This document shows positions 17,347 to 25,567 of a DNA stretch of 32,761 nucleotides, in pieces. A program made the translations under genes and the position numbers. This DNA comes from Verrucomicrobium sp. BvORR106 (lineage in GTDB: Bacteria > Verrucomicrobiota > Verrucomicrobiia > Verrucomicrobiales > Verrucomicrobiaceae). The notes under the pieces are model-generated. The model searched no databases and was not told the DNA's origin. It saw nothing but the letters and a program-made list of their open reading frames with translations. Numbering within the stretch: position 1 is the first letter of the stretch; every line of letters starts with the position of its first letter. Where the stretch lies: NCBI RefSeq assembly GCF_000739655.1, contig NZ_BATR01000004.1, positions 1 through 32,761 on the forward strand, read 5' to 3'.

Positions 17347-19500
17347 ATGAGAGGACTGTTTTCCAAGCTATCAACACTGTGTCTGGGAGATGACGCCCTG
17401 CTCGCCGCGCGTCAGATGGCCGTCTCCCGGCAGACACCCGCCCACCTGGGCGCCACCCTCGCTGACGGGGGCGTCCACTTCAGTATCTACTCCCGGGCTG
17501 CGGATGGGGTGGACCTGTGTCTGTTCGACCCGGCTGAACCCTCGGAGGAGACGGGCCGGGTGCGCATGACAAAGGATGACGACGATGTCTGGCACGCCTT
17601 TGTGCCCGGGCTCACCGCCGGGGCCGTGTATGGCTTCCGCGCTCGTGGCCCCTGGTCACCGACGCAGGGCAAGTGGTTCAATCCCCACAAGCTCCTCCTG
17701 GACCCCTATGCCAAGGCCCTCCTCGGCGAGCCGATCTGGCAGGAGGCCTACCAGAATGTGGGAGAGAAGACGACACGCGATTTTCAGGACAGCGGGCCGA
17801 CCGCGCTCAAGTCTGTGGTGATCTCAGACGAGTTCGACTGGGAGGGAGATGCCCTGCCCGCCGTCCCGTGGCAGGAGACCGTGATCTACGAGCTGCATGT
17901 GAAAGGCATGACCATGCAGCATCCAGATGTGCCGCCGGACAAGCGTGGCACCTACGCCGGGCTGGCCGATCCTGCCGTGATCGAGTACCTGAAGTCCATC
18001 GGCGTGACCTCGGTGCAGCTGCTGCCCGTCCACCAGCATCTGGATGACGGCTTCCTGCTCGCCAAGGGCCTCACCAACTACTGGGGCTACAACACCATCG
18101 GCTTCTTCGCCCCGCACAGTGAATACGCCGCCACGCGCGATCCGCAGGCCCAGGTGGCGGAGTTCAAGACGATGGTTCGAGAACTGCACAAGGCAGGGAT
18201 CGAGGTCATCCTCGATGTGGTGTACAACCACACCGCCGAGGGGGATGAGAACGGGCCCATGATCTTCCTGCGCGGCCTGGACAACGCCGGCTACTACCTC
18301 CTGAACAACGACCATAAGGTGGTGAACTACACCGGCTGCGGGAACACATTGAACGCCGCCAGCCCGCCCGCCCTGCGCCTCGTCATGGACAGCCTGCGCT
18401 ACTGGGTTCAGGAAATGCACATCGACGGCTTCCGCTTCGACCTCGGCGCCACCATGGGACGCCGCGGTGAGCTCTTCGACATCGGCTGCTCCTTCTTCCA
18501 GGGGCTGGCCCAGGACCCCGTGCTGCGCCGCGTGAAGATGATCGCGGAGCCCTGGGATCTCGGGCCCAACGGGTACCAGGTGGGTGGTTTCCCGAAACCC
18601 TGGCATGAGCTCAACGGCCGCTTCCGCGACAACGTCCGCTGCTTCTGGAAAGGCGACGAGGGCCGCATGGCAGACTTTGCCAAGCGCCTCTGCGGCAGCC
18701 AGGACATCTATGGCCCCGGCGGCCGCCCGCCCTCGGCCAGTGTGAACTTTCTCACCTCGCACGATGGCTTCACGCTGCGGGACCTCTGGAGCTACAACAA
18801 CAAACACAACGAGGACAACGGCGAGGAGAACCGGGACGGCGACAGCCATAACAACGGCTGGAACTGCGGCATCGAGGGCGACACCCGCGATGCGATCGCG
18901 CTGAGTCTGCGGCGGCGGCTTTCGCGCTCCTGCCTGGCCACGCTCTTCCTGTCCCAGGGCGTTCCCTTCCTCACCATGGGGGACGAGCGCTGGCGCACCC
19001 AGCGGGGCAACAACAACGGCTACTGCCAGGACAACCCCATCAGCTGGATGGACTGGACGACGAACCGGGAGTCCACCCGCATGCTGGAGTTTGTGAAGCA
19101 GCTCGCCCGCTTCCGCCAGCTCCACCCCGTGGTGCGCCGGGCCAAATTCTTTGACGGGCGCGTCAATCCCTACACCGGCCGGCCAGACATCGCCTGGCTC
19201 TGCCGCGAGGGCCTGACCATGAGCCGGGAGGTCTGGCACGCCGCCGAGACCCGCTTCATCGCCGCCGTGCTGGATGACTCGCAAGGCAACAAGCGTGACA
19301 AAGCCGCCCCCATCTTGCTCTTGTTCAACAGCTCGCCCGAGGACATTGACTTCCCCATGCCTGACGGTACTTGGACTCTGGTCTTCGACACCTCCCGGGA
19401 GCCCTGCTTCCCCAGAGAGTCAGACCCGGTCAAGACATATGAAGAATCCTTTGCCTCAGCCAGCCGGTCGGTGGCATGTCTTGTGCTGAAATTGACCTAA
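17347..19500 (+). CDS. glgX: Glycogen debranching enzyme, GlgX/isoamylase type (GH13)
   Basis: The 717-residue protein hydrolyses alpha-1,6 branches of glycogen or limit dextrins. An N-terminal CBM48-like domain (GATLADGGVHFSIYSRAADGVDLCLF) precedes the GH13 barrel. Conserved regions include DVVYNHTAEG, the nucleophile Asp365 (IDGFRFDLG), the acid/base Glu401 (MIAEPWDLG) and Asp473 (TSHDGFTLRDL). The stretch after it (NNKHNEDNGEENRDGD) is typical of the GlgX/TreX subgroup. Length fits the family. ATG 17347 has AGGA about ten bases upstream; the open frame begins at GTG 17290 and another ATG lies at 17416, so the N-terminus is uncertain. Pyruvate kinase follows after 44 bp, suggesting joint expression of glycogen use and glycolysis. 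Confidence 0.94.
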   Translation: MRGLFSKLSTLCLGDDALLAARQMAVSRQTPAHLGATLADGGVHFSIYSRAADGVDLCLFDPAEPSEETGRVRMTKDDDDVWHAFVPGLTAGAVYGFRARGPWSPTQGKWFNPHKLLLDPYAKALLGEPIWQEAYQNVGEKTTRDFQDSGPTALKSVVISDEFDWEGDALPAVPWQETVIYELHVKGMTMQHPDVPPDKRGTYAGLADPAVIEYLKSIGVTSVQLLPVHQHLDDGFLLAKGLTNYWGYNTIGFFAPHSEYAATRDPQAQVAEFKTMVRELHKAGIEVILDVVYNHTAEGDENGPMIFLRGLDNAGYYLLNNDHKVVNYTGCGNTLNAASPPALRLVMDSLRYWVQEMHIDGFRFDLGATMGRRGELFDIGCSFFQGLAQDPVLRRVKMIAEPWDLGPNGYQVGGFPKPWHELNGRFRDNVRCFWKGDEGRMADFAKRLCGSQDIYGPGGRPPSASVNFLTSHDGFTLRDLWSYNNKHNEDNGEENRDGDSHNNGWNCGIEGDTRDAIALSLRRRLSRSCLATLFLSQGVPFLTMGDERWRTQRGNNNGYCQDNPISWMDWTTNRESTRMLEFVKQLARFRQLHPVVRRAKFFDGRVNPYTGRPDIAWLCREGLTMSREVWHAAETRFIAAVLDDSQGNKRDKAAPILLLFNSSPEDIDFPMPDGTWTLVFDTSREPCFPRESDPVKTYEESFASASRSVACLVLKLT

Positions 19501-19544
19501 TGGCACCGCCCGCTCGCGGGAGTGCCAGCACCAGAAAGATTTGC

Positions 19545-20954
19545 ATGCGAAAAACGAAGATCCTCGTCACCCTAGGTCCGGCCACGGAAAGCGTTGAAAA
19601 GATCGAGGCCCTGATCCGCACGGGGGCCAACATCTTCCGGCTCAACATGAGCCATGCCTCCCATGAGTGGACGCGCAACGTGTACAACAGCATCCGGGAC
19701 GCCGCCAAGCAGCTGAACTCGGACGTGGCCGTGCTCATGGACCTCACCGGCCCCTCCATCCGCACCGGCGATGTGGAGGCCCCCTGGCAGCTCAAGAAGG
19801 GCGACACGGTGGAATTCCGTACCGATGAGACGCTCGCGCCCATCGGCACCTACTCCACCACCGTCAACTACCCCGGCCTCACCCATGATCTCAAGCCGGG
19901 CGACGCCATCGCCATCGACGGCGGCATGATCCAGATGCGCACCGTGTCCGCGATTGGCAAGCGCATCCAGGCCGAGGTGCTCACGGGCGGGGAGATGAAG
20001 TCCCGCCGCCACATCAACCTGCCCGGTGTGGACGTAAACCTCCCGCCTCTGACCAAGAAGGACTACCTGGACTTGGATCTGGGCGTCGAGCTGGGTGTGG
20101 ACTACTTCGCCCTCAGCTTCGCCCGCGAACCCGCGCACATCCAGCACCTGGAACTGCTGCTGGAGCAGAAGAACTCCCACGCCCGGGTCATCGCCAAGAT
20201 CGAGAACCAGCAGGCCCTCAACAATCTGGACGCCCTCGTGGTCGCCTCCAAGGGCATCATGGTGGCCCGCGGCGACCTCGGCAGCGAGTGCCCCGTGGAG
20301 GACCTCCCCATCATCCAGCGTGACATCATCGAGCGCTGCTCCTATCACGGGCGCAAGGTCATCGTCGCCACCCAGATGCTGGAGAGCATGATCGAAAACC
20401 CCGTGCCGACCCGTGCAGAGGTGACCGACATCTTCAACGCCGTGACCGAGCAGGTGGACTGCGTCATGCTCAGCGGCGAAACCAGCGTGGGCAAGTACCC
20501 CGACCGCTGCGTGGACGTGCTCCATCGCGTCATCAGCCGCACAGAAAAGCGCTACCCCTCCGGCCGCTTCGCCTCCGATGCTCCCATCAAGACCAACAAA
20601 CATCGCGCGGTGAAATCCGCCATCGGTCTGGCCAACAGCATCCCCAACTCCAAGCTCCTGGTCTTCACCAAGGGCGGCACCACCGCCCACCTCTGCGCCC
20701 ATCAGCGCCCCGAGTTCGCGCCCATCTTTGCTTTTACCCCGAACCTCTACATCAGCCGCACGCTCATGTCCGCCCGCGGCGTGTTCCCGTTCGTGATGGA
20801 GTTCAACAGCAAGAACCCCAGCGCCACCATCGAGGCCGCCATCAAGTCCCTCCGCGAACGCAGCCTCGTCCTCGCCGGCGATCCCATCGTCATCCTCAGC
20901 GACGTGCTGCATGATGATCTGATCGTGGATTCGATCCTGCTGAGGCAGGCGTAG
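19545..20954 (+). CDS. pyk: Pyruvate kinase
   Basis: The 469-residue protein converts phosphoenolpyruvate and ADP to pyruvate and ATP, the last step of glycolysis. Visible landmarks are the start TKILVTLGPAT, the substrate/cation motif FRLNMSHA, the catalytic lysine Lys218 in IAKIENQQA, metal-binding MVARGDLGSE, and the long signature TQMLESMIENPVPTRAEVTDIFNAV followed by DCVMLSGETSVGKYP. A C-terminal allosteric-type domain completes it. The usual segment DTKGPEIRTG reads DLTGPSIRTG, so the position whose Glu or Lys separates K-dependent from K-independent enzymes is Ser71. The ATG at 19545 is preferred over an upstream frame that overlaps glgX. It is probably co-transcribed with glgX. No hairpin-plus-T-run terminator is visible after it. 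Confidence 0.96.
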   Translation: MRKTKILVTLGPATESVEKIEALIRTGANIFRLNMSHASHEWTRNVYNSIRDAAKQLNSDVAVLMDLTGPSIRTGDVEAPWQLKKGDTVEFRTDETLAPIGTYSTTVNYPGLTHDLKPGDAIAIDGGMIQMRTVSAIGKRIQAEVLTGGEMKSRRHINLPGVDVNLPPLTKKDYLDLDLGVELGVDYFALSFAREPAHIQHLELLLEQKNSHARVIAKIENQQALNNLDALVVASKGIMVARGDLGSECPVEDLPIIQRDIIERCSYHGRKVIVATQMLESMIENPVPTRAEVTDIFNAVTEQVDCVMLSGETSVGKYPDRCVDVLHRVISRTEKRYPSGRFASDAPIKTNKHRAVKSAIGLANSIPNSKLLVFTKGGTTAHLCAHQRPEFAPIFAFTPNLYISRTLMSARGVFPFVMEFNSKNPSATIEAAIKSLRERSLVLAGDPIVILSDVLHDDLIVDSILLRQA

Positions 20955-20974
20955 CGTAAAATACGGGATTGGCC

Positions 20975-21005
20975 AACCACAGAGGCGCAGAGAACACAGA
21001 GGGAT
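20975..21005. repeat. AACCACAGAGGC-type dispersed repeat, copy 1
   Basis: AACCACAGAGGCGCAGAGAA and the following CACAGAGGG recur at 28978-29008 with one substitution. The two copies sit in spacers 8 kb apart on the same strand. It is a short, low-complexity repeat of unknown role. Confidence 0.7.
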
Positions 21006-21130
21006 GAGGGGATTGAGTTGAAGGGGGGCGAGAGTCCTCCAGTTCTCAGCGCCTCCTCTCATTCCTTCCATGTCCGCAAACGGGGTTGGAGTTCCGCGGC
21101 TACGCAAAGGGGGACGGCTCACGCCACCAC

Positions 21131-21202
21131 TGTAGAAGAACCGTCTCGGTTCTTGTTCCCCAACCACCCAGCGCCCCCAAGAGCCGGGACGGCTCTTCTA
21201 CA
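21131..21202. repeat. Double-hairpin repeat, copy 1
   Basis: Two hairpins lie side by side: AAGAACCG-TCT-CGGTTCTT at 21136-21154 and AAGAGCCG-GGA-CGGCTCTT at 21179-21197. The whole unit recurs about 299 bp downstream. The spacer between pyk and the hydrolase gene (20955-21595) is made almost entirely of such elements and holds no gene. Confidence 0.85.
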
Positions 21203-21275
21203 TTGCTGGCGCTCCCACCCCGGCCCCCGTGAAACTCGAAGCCCACCACCCCCCTCCCCAAATCACCGCTTCCTC

Positions 21276-21378
21276 GAACCCGGAGGGTTCACCATGCATA
21301 GCCATGGGTCGGCCGAGCGTAGCGAGGACTACCCATGGATATCTGCAGTGACGCATTCTACCGCGGAGCGGTAGGCCC
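21276..21378. repeat. Palindromic spacer element with CCATGGGT/ACCCATGG
   Basis: GAACCC-GGA-GGGTTC at 21276-21290 is a perfect triloop hairpin. Further on, CCATGGGT (about 21302) and ACCCATGG (about 21331) are inverted copies around a GTCGGCCGAGCG core, and TACCGC-GGA-GCGGTA (about 21359-21373) is a third hairpin. This is the same class of element as in the neighbouring repeats, with a different set of stems. Confidence 0.65.
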
Positions 21379-21429
21379 ATAGCGGCCATCGTCCACACAT
21401 CCTGCGCCCTCGTCCAGCACGCCCCCCAC

Positions 21430-21505
21430 TGGAGAAGAACCGTCTCGGTTCTTGCTCCTCAACCGCCCAGCACCCCCAAGAGCCGGGACGGCTCTTCTAC
21501 CTTGC
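21430..21505. repeat. Double-hairpin repeat, copy 2
   Basis: This is a near copy of 21131-21202, with both hairpins conserved at 21435-21453 and 21478-21496, and with scattered substitutions in the CA-rich connector. Conservation of stems and drift of connectors suggests the folded form matters or that the unit spreads as a whole. Confidence 0.85.
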
Positions 21506-21595
21506 CAGCACACCCACCCCAGCCCCCCCTCGGGTCTTGCGTCTTGTGTCTTTCTCCCCCTTGCGCACCACCCCGTTCTGGTTTGGGTTACACCC

Positions 21596-22825
21596 ATGCG
21601 CACCCGGCTCCTCCTTCCTCTGCTGCTCGGCATCGTCACCCTCGCCACCTCTCCCCCGCGAGCCAACGCCGCCGAATCCCCCTGGGACCTCGCCCAACTC
21701 TCGAAGGCCCCCGCTCACGAGTGGCTCGTCAAAGACGGCCCCATGCGCGCCCTGACCTACACGGGACTCCCCTTCCAGGGCAAACCTTCCCAGGTCTTCG
21801 CCTACTACGCCTCTCCCGCCACCCTTTCCCCCGCCACCGAAGCCACCAAAAAATATCCCGGCGTCGTCCTCATCCACGGCGGCGGTGGCACCGCCTTCAA
21901 GGCCTGGGCTGAACTCTGGGCCAAGCGTGGCTACGCCGCCATCGCCATGGACCTCAGCGGCATGCGCCCGGAGGAGGCCGATCCCAACAAACGCACCCGC
22001 ATTCCCGATGGCGGCCCCGACCAGGGCCATCCCGCCAAGTTCGACACCATCCGCACCGAGGACATCACCGATGACTGGCCGCTCCATGCAGTGGCCAACA
22101 GCATCCTCGCTCACTCCCTCCTCCTGAGCTTCCCCGAGGTGGACAAGGACCGCACCGCCGTCACCGGCATCAGCTGGGGCGGCTACACCACCTGCATCGT
22201 CGCCTCCGTGGACTCCCGTTTCAAAGCGGCCGTCCCGGTCTATGGATGTGGTTTCCTAGAACAAAACAGCTGCTGGCTCGGTGAGTTCACCAAACTCGGT
22301 CCGGATCTCACCAAGAAATGGGTCGAGCGCTACGACCCCTCCAGCCACCTCTCCCGCTGCACCGTGCCCATCTTCTTCATGAACGGCACCAACGACTTCG
22401 CCTACCCGCTCGACAGCTACATGAAGAGCTATGATGCCGTGTCCAAGACCGCCAAGAACATCCGCGTCCAGATCAAGATGCCCCATGGCCACGGTGTGGG
22501 CTGGGAGCCCAAGGAAATCGGTCTCTGGGTGGACCAGCAGCTCGGTCTGGGGGACGGCAAGGCACTCGCCACCTGCACCGCGCCCGTCCTCGCCGATGGC
22601 AAGGTGACGGCAAAAATCACCCACTCGCTCCCGGTGAAAGCCGCGGCCTTCAACTACGCCCTGCCTGGCGAAGCCGTGAACAAACGCGAATGGAAATCCG
22701 TCCCAGCCACCATCGAAAACGACGTCGTGACCGCTCCCGCTGCCGAGGCCGAATCGGACATGTGGTTCTTCACCGTCACTGACGAGCGCGACGCCATGGT
22801 GTCTTCTCCGGTGGCGTTTAAGTAG
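21596..22825 (+). CDS. Secreted alpha/beta hydrolase (dienelactone hydrolase/acetyl-xylan esterase-like)
   Basis: The 409-residue protein has a signal peptide (MRTRLLLPLLLGIVTLATS, cleavage near ANAA). The alpha/beta hydrolase core has HGGGG as oxyanion region, nucleophile Ser193 in GISWGGY, Asp267 in NGTNDFAYP, and His297 or His299 in MPHGHGVGW, giving a full triad. An extra C-terminal domain of about 90 residues follows, possibly a beta-sandwich. Such proteins in Planctomycetes and Verrucomicrobia are usually annotated as sugar-ester or peptide hydrolases acting outside the cytoplasm; the substrate cannot be told here. The ATG at 21596 is chosen because the frame upstream is translated repeat sequence. 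It stands alone between repeat-rich spacers. Confidence 0.87.
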   Translation: MRTRLLLPLLLGIVTLATSPPRANAAESPWDLAQLSKAPAHEWLVKDGPMRALTYTGLPFQGKPSQVFAYYASPATLSPATEATKKYPGVVLIHGGGGTAFKAWAELWAKRGYAAIAMDLSGMRPEEADPNKRTRIPDGGPDQGHPAKFDTIRTEDITDDWPLHAVANSILAHSLLLSFPEVDKDRTAVTGISWGGYTTCIVASVDSRFKAAVPVYGCGFLEQNSCWLGEFTKLGPDLTKKWVERYDPSSHLSRCTVPIFFMNGTNDFAYPLDSYMKSYDAVSKTAKNIRVQIKMPHGHGVGWEPKEIGLWVDQQLGLGDGKALATCTAPVLADGKVTAKITHSLPVKAAAFNYALPGEAVNKREWKSVPATIENDVVTAPAAEAESDMWFFTVTDERDAMVSSPVAFK

Positions 22826-22845
22826 GCCCCGGCAGCCAAACCTGC

Positions 22846-22876
22846 GCGCGGCGGGCACTTTTGTCTCGCCCCGCGC
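22846..22876 (+). terminator. Possible terminator hairpin after the hydrolase gene
   Basis: GCGCGG at 22846-22851 pairs with CCGCGC at 22871-22876, with inner GGC/GCC pairing and a bulge, 21 bases after the stop codon. The loop contains a short T-run, but no T-run follows the stem, so it may be a repeat hairpin and not a true terminator. Confidence 0.3.
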
Positions 22877-22984
22877 CTGGCTGAGCCTTACAATTTGCGC
22901 CGACACCCTTTCACGGTGCGGCTTGGTCTAGGTATCAAGCCCTGAGACAACATCAGTTCAGCTCAGCTCAGCCAAAATCCCCCC

Positions 22985-23695
22985 ATGAAAATCGCAACTC
23001 CGTATCTTCTCACGGTCGCTTGCTTGATCTGCCTCTGCGGCCACGCCCAGCAAGAGCCAAACCAAAAAAAGGAAGCATCGCGCGTGCTTCCCGGCTGGGG
23101 CACCGCCCTGGACCCGGACAACGACTGCAAGTTCTTCCTCGCCAAGGACTCCCTGCTCATCAGCGTCCCCGGAGCACGCCCTCACGATCTGGCCGCAGAC
23201 ATCGGCGTCATCAATGCACCTCGGGTTCTCCAAGAGGTACACGGCGACTTCACCCTGCAGGTCAAGGTAGAGGGACGCTTCACTCCCGGTGACGAATCCA
23301 CCAAAGCAGGACGCACTGGCTACAATGGTGCCGCCCTTATCGCCATGGCCGACCCAAACAATGTTGTCACCCTGGCGCGCGCCGTTTTGCAACACTCCGG
23401 CGAGGAAGCACAGCCCTATGCCAATTTCGAAATTCGGGTGGACGGCGAACTTCAACGCATCGGCCTGACCGGCGACCAGCGTCTCCCCAAAGACGGACCC
23501 GTGTTCCTCCGCCTCGAACGCCGCGGCAACAAGCTCCTCGGAGCCTCAAGCACCGACGGTGTGAATTGGAATGTCCTCGAACCCAAAGAGATCCCCTCTA
23601 ACTGGCCCACGAAACTGCAGGCAGGCGTCGCCGCCATCAGCACCTCCAAAGAAGAGTTCAACCCCCGGTTCTCCAAGCTCCAGACGTTGAAGTGA
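22985..23695 (+). CDS. Secreted DUF1349-type protein
   Basis: The 236-residue protein has a signal peptide (MKIATPYLLTVACLICLCGHAQQ). The rest matches DUF1349, a concanavalin/glucanase-like beta-sandwich: WGTALDPDNDCKFFL, a VPGARPHDL segment, NAPRVLQEVHGDFTLQVKVEG, and the later YNGAALIAMADPNNVVTLARA and FLRLERRGNKLLGASSTDGVNW strands. Family members are thought to bind carbohydrate or form lectin-like folds, often attached to larger enzymes; here the domain is alone. The length fits one domain plus the signal. The nearby secreted hydrolase is compatible with polysaccharide use, but they do not form an obvious operon (159 bp apart). Confidence 0.85.
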   Translation: MKIATPYLLTVACLICLCGHAQQEPNQKKEASRVLPGWGTALDPDNDCKFFLAKDSLLISVPGARPHDLAADIGVINAPRVLQEVHGDFTLQVKVEGRFTPGDESTKAGRTGYNGAALIAMADPNNVVTLARAVLQHSGEEAQPYANFEIRVDGELQRIGLTGDQRLPKDGPVFLRLERRGNKLLGASSTDGVNWNVLEPKEIPSNWPTKLQAGVAAISTSKEEFNPRFSKLQTLK

Positions 23696-23712
23696 AGCCC
23701 TGATTGGACGCC

Positions 23713-24108
23713 ATGGACCACAGCGCGAACCTCCGGTGTCGGCACTGTGGTGTGACGCTCGCGAGCAACCTCAAGCCCGTGGAAGCAGGGTTCAAGTGGG
23801 TGTTCGACATGCAAATCGATGTCGTGCCCTCTGGTCGATTTGCCATCGGTAATGGCAGCTACTCAGGACTCACAAAGGATCACATCATCGTCCATCTTGA
23901 CGATCTCAAGTCCCTCACTCGACCTCCTGACGACGTAGGCCGAGGCTATGGATGTTGCGGTTACTGGGATGGTCACGGTCCCAACTTGGTCTGTGTCTGC
24001 GGCGCTGAAATCGGCTTCGAACTCTCAGATTGTGCAGCCCCTCGAATGGCTCATTTCGCGACCACTGACGTGATGCTAAGTCGCAGCGACCTGCGAGATG
24101 CGGGCTGA
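23713..24108 (+). CDS. Small zinc-ribbon-like unknown protein
   Basis: The product of 131 residues begins MDHSANLRCRHCGVTLASN. CRHC near residue 10 and CVC around residue 98 (LVCVCGAEIGFE), together with the Cys-Cys of GRGYGCCGYWDGHGPN, suggest a metal-binding fold built from distant cysteine pairs. No family is recognised. I start at ATG 23713, since the preceding TTG at 23704 adds only three residues. It is 17 bp after the DUF1349 gene and could be read from the same transcript, although the products look unrelated, one secreted and one cytosolic. Confidence 0.65.
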   Translation: MDHSANLRCRHCGVTLASNLKPVEAGFKWVFDMQIDVVPSGRFAIGNGSYSGLTKDHIIVHLDDLKSLTRPPDDVGRGYGCCGYWDGHGPNLVCVCGAEIGFELSDCAAPRMAHFATTDVMLSRSDLRDAG

Positions 24109-24199
24109 ATCATCCCGTTGCTGGAGCCATGCTCCGCTTTTCATGATGGTCTGATTTGCCCGAAACTCTCTGTTCTGCACCCCAAGAAAAACAGCCCCC

Positions 24200-24616
24200 A
24201 TGCCCCTCACCGAAAGCTCGAACTCCCCGACCTACTACCACGGCACACGCGCCGACTTGCGCCCCGGCGACCTCATTGCTCCCGGCTTCAATTCCAACTA
24301 CGGCAGCAGGAGAAAGGCGAACTTCGTCTATCTCAGCGCCACCCTAGACGCCGCCACCTGGGGAGCCGAACTGGCCGTGGGCGAAGGGCCCGGCAGGATC
24401 TACATCGTGGAACCGACCGGAGCATTTGAAGATGACCCGAACCTGACCGACAAAAAATTCCCCGGCAATCCGACCAAATCCTATCGCACTCGGGAACCTC
24501 TGCGAGTCACCGGCGAGATCATCGACTGGCAAGGACATCCACCCGAAGTTCTACAGAAGATGAAGGACCATCTTGAGAAGCTCAAGCTGGCCGGGGTAGA
24601 GGCGATTGAGGAGTAG
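24200..24616 (+). CDS. arr: Rifamycin ADP-ribosyltransferase, Arr family
   Basis: The 138-residue protein is full length for Arr, the small enzymes that inactivate rifampicin by ADP-ribosylating its ansa-chain hydroxyl using NAD. The sequence follows the family throughout: YYHGTRADLRPGDLI, NSNYGSRRKANFVYLSATLDAATWGAELA, GRIYIVEPTGAFEDDPNLTD, KKFPGNPTKSYRTREPLRV, and a C-terminal helix. His14, Tyr44 and Asp79 correspond at a constant offset of five to His19, Tyr49 and Asp84 of the mycobacterial enzyme, so the active site is intact. No integron, IS or other resistance gene is adjacent, so it looks like a resident chromosomal copy. Arr homologues in environmental bacteria may serve other ADP-ribosylation roles. 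Confidence 0.93.
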   Translation: MPLTESSNSPTYYHGTRADLRPGDLIAPGFNSNYGSRRKANFVYLSATLDAATWGAELAVGEGPGRIYIVEPTGAFEDDPNLTDKKFPGNPTKSYRTREPLRVTGEIIDWQGHPPEVLQKMKDHLEKLKLAGVEAIEE

Positions 24617-24702
24617 CCGACATTCTCTGCACCGAACCCAAGCGAGGCCAACTCCGTGTTTGCGCAACGGTAACCCCACGCCAACGGCGTGATACAAAAC
24701 AG

Positions 24703-24775
24703 CCCGGGGTCAGACCGCGAAGCGGTCGCCACCCCGGGTATCGATGGTCTGGAGATGGAACTCCAACGGAGTTCT
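24703..24775. repeat. Nested palindrome plus AACTCC-AAC-GGAGTT hairpin
   Basis: CCCGGGGT and ACCCCGGG flank an inner perfect hairpin GACCGC-GAA-GCGGTC (24713-24727), and AACTCC-AAC-GGAGTT follows at 24759-24773. These lie in the spacer between arr and the next gene (24617-24879), which has no other content. They belong to the window-wide triloop hairpin class. Confidence 0.75.
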
Positions 24776-24879
24776 ACAGACCGTCCAGATCACAGGCAGA
24801 CGACTATCCTACATGCGGCGGAAACGTGAGTTCCACAATACGAGCCAAGCCAACTTGCAGATCCCAATCCGTCTTTACC

Positions 24880-25437
24880 ATGCGACTCTTTCCCACACGA
24901 CGAAGAACTTGGTTGGTGCTGGCAGCAAGCATCTTCCTGCTCGCCTTCGTGGCCGGGTACTTTATTGATACGTTCGCCTACTCATCCGTCTGCACTCGAT
25001 GCGGCGCGATACAGACCAACTCCGAGTGGAAGATTCCCTCCCTCCGCAAGACGCTAGAGCTCCATTCATCAGAATCCCAGACCCCGGTAAGCACAGCACT
25101 GTCCCGAATGGGAGCCATCTCGGACCATGAACATCAATGGCTCTTTTGCTCAGGAGGTGGCGAAGACATCCTCTGCGCCATCGGCGCGGGCCGTCATATC
25201 GCAGTCCGATCTGAAGAAGTGGCGTCACTCCTGGAATCGATCCACCAATTCGGTGACAAGCAATTCCGTGACCGCATCATCAGTTTGCTCTTCGATCCAA
25301 AGACGTCAGAATTGGTTCGCAGCCTCAGTCTCAGCATTCCCGCAGGTGGTTTTGCCAACATGAATGAGTATCGTGTGTGGCTGGAGGAGCATACGGTCGA
25401 TTTCGATGAGAGGGTGCTGGAGTACCAGCGCCGTTGA
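24880..25437 (+). CDS. Membrane-anchored unknown protein with CxxC
   Basis: The 185-residue protein starts MRLFPTRRRTWLV, a basic start followed by one membrane helix (about 11-30). After it come CTRCG (about residues 38-42), a DHEHQWLFCSGGGED stretch and a mostly helical C-terminal half. The single N-terminal helix and positive-inside start place most of the protein outside the cytoplasm. The Cys pair plus the His/Cys-rich stretch suggest metal binding or redox chemistry, but no family is recognised. The ATG at 24880 is preferred over an in-frame ATG at 24826, which lies in non-protein-like sequence. It stands alone, with repeat elements before and after. Confidence 0.65.
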   Translation: MRLFPTRRRTWLVLAASIFLLAFVAGYFIDTFAYSSVCTRCGAIQTNSEWKIPSLRKTLELHSSESQTPVSTALSRMGAISDHEHQWLFCSGGGEDILCAIGAGRHIAVRSEEVASLLESIHQFGDKQFRDRIISLLFDPKTSELVRSLSLSIPAGGFANMNEYRVWLEEHTVDFDERVLEYQRR

Positions 25438-25445
25438 ACTCCTCT

Positions 25446-25505
25446 CCCGGAGGTGTCAGTCGCTTCGCTCCTTCAACCACCGGCCGATGGCTGGGATGCC
25501 GCCAG
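25446..25505. repeat. Inverted copy of the 11.6-kb repeat segment
   Basis: This stretch is, in reverse complement, a diverged copy of 11598-11660 (and 11926-11988). Shared words include CCGGAGGT, TCAGTCGCT, CGCTCCTTCAACCA and ATGGCTGGGATGCC. It shows that the segment is a dispersed family and not only a local duplication. It lies nine bases after a gene stop. Confidence 0.8.
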
Positions 25506-25567
25506 CCCCCAAAAGCATCTGAAGCCAATGACGCGTCCTCCCCACCATCGCACCCCCAACATCTTGA

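Noticed and set aside
17824-21167. Long minus-strand open frames opposite glgX and pyk
   Set aside because: Both are antisense to well-supported enzymes and lack any recognisable motif.
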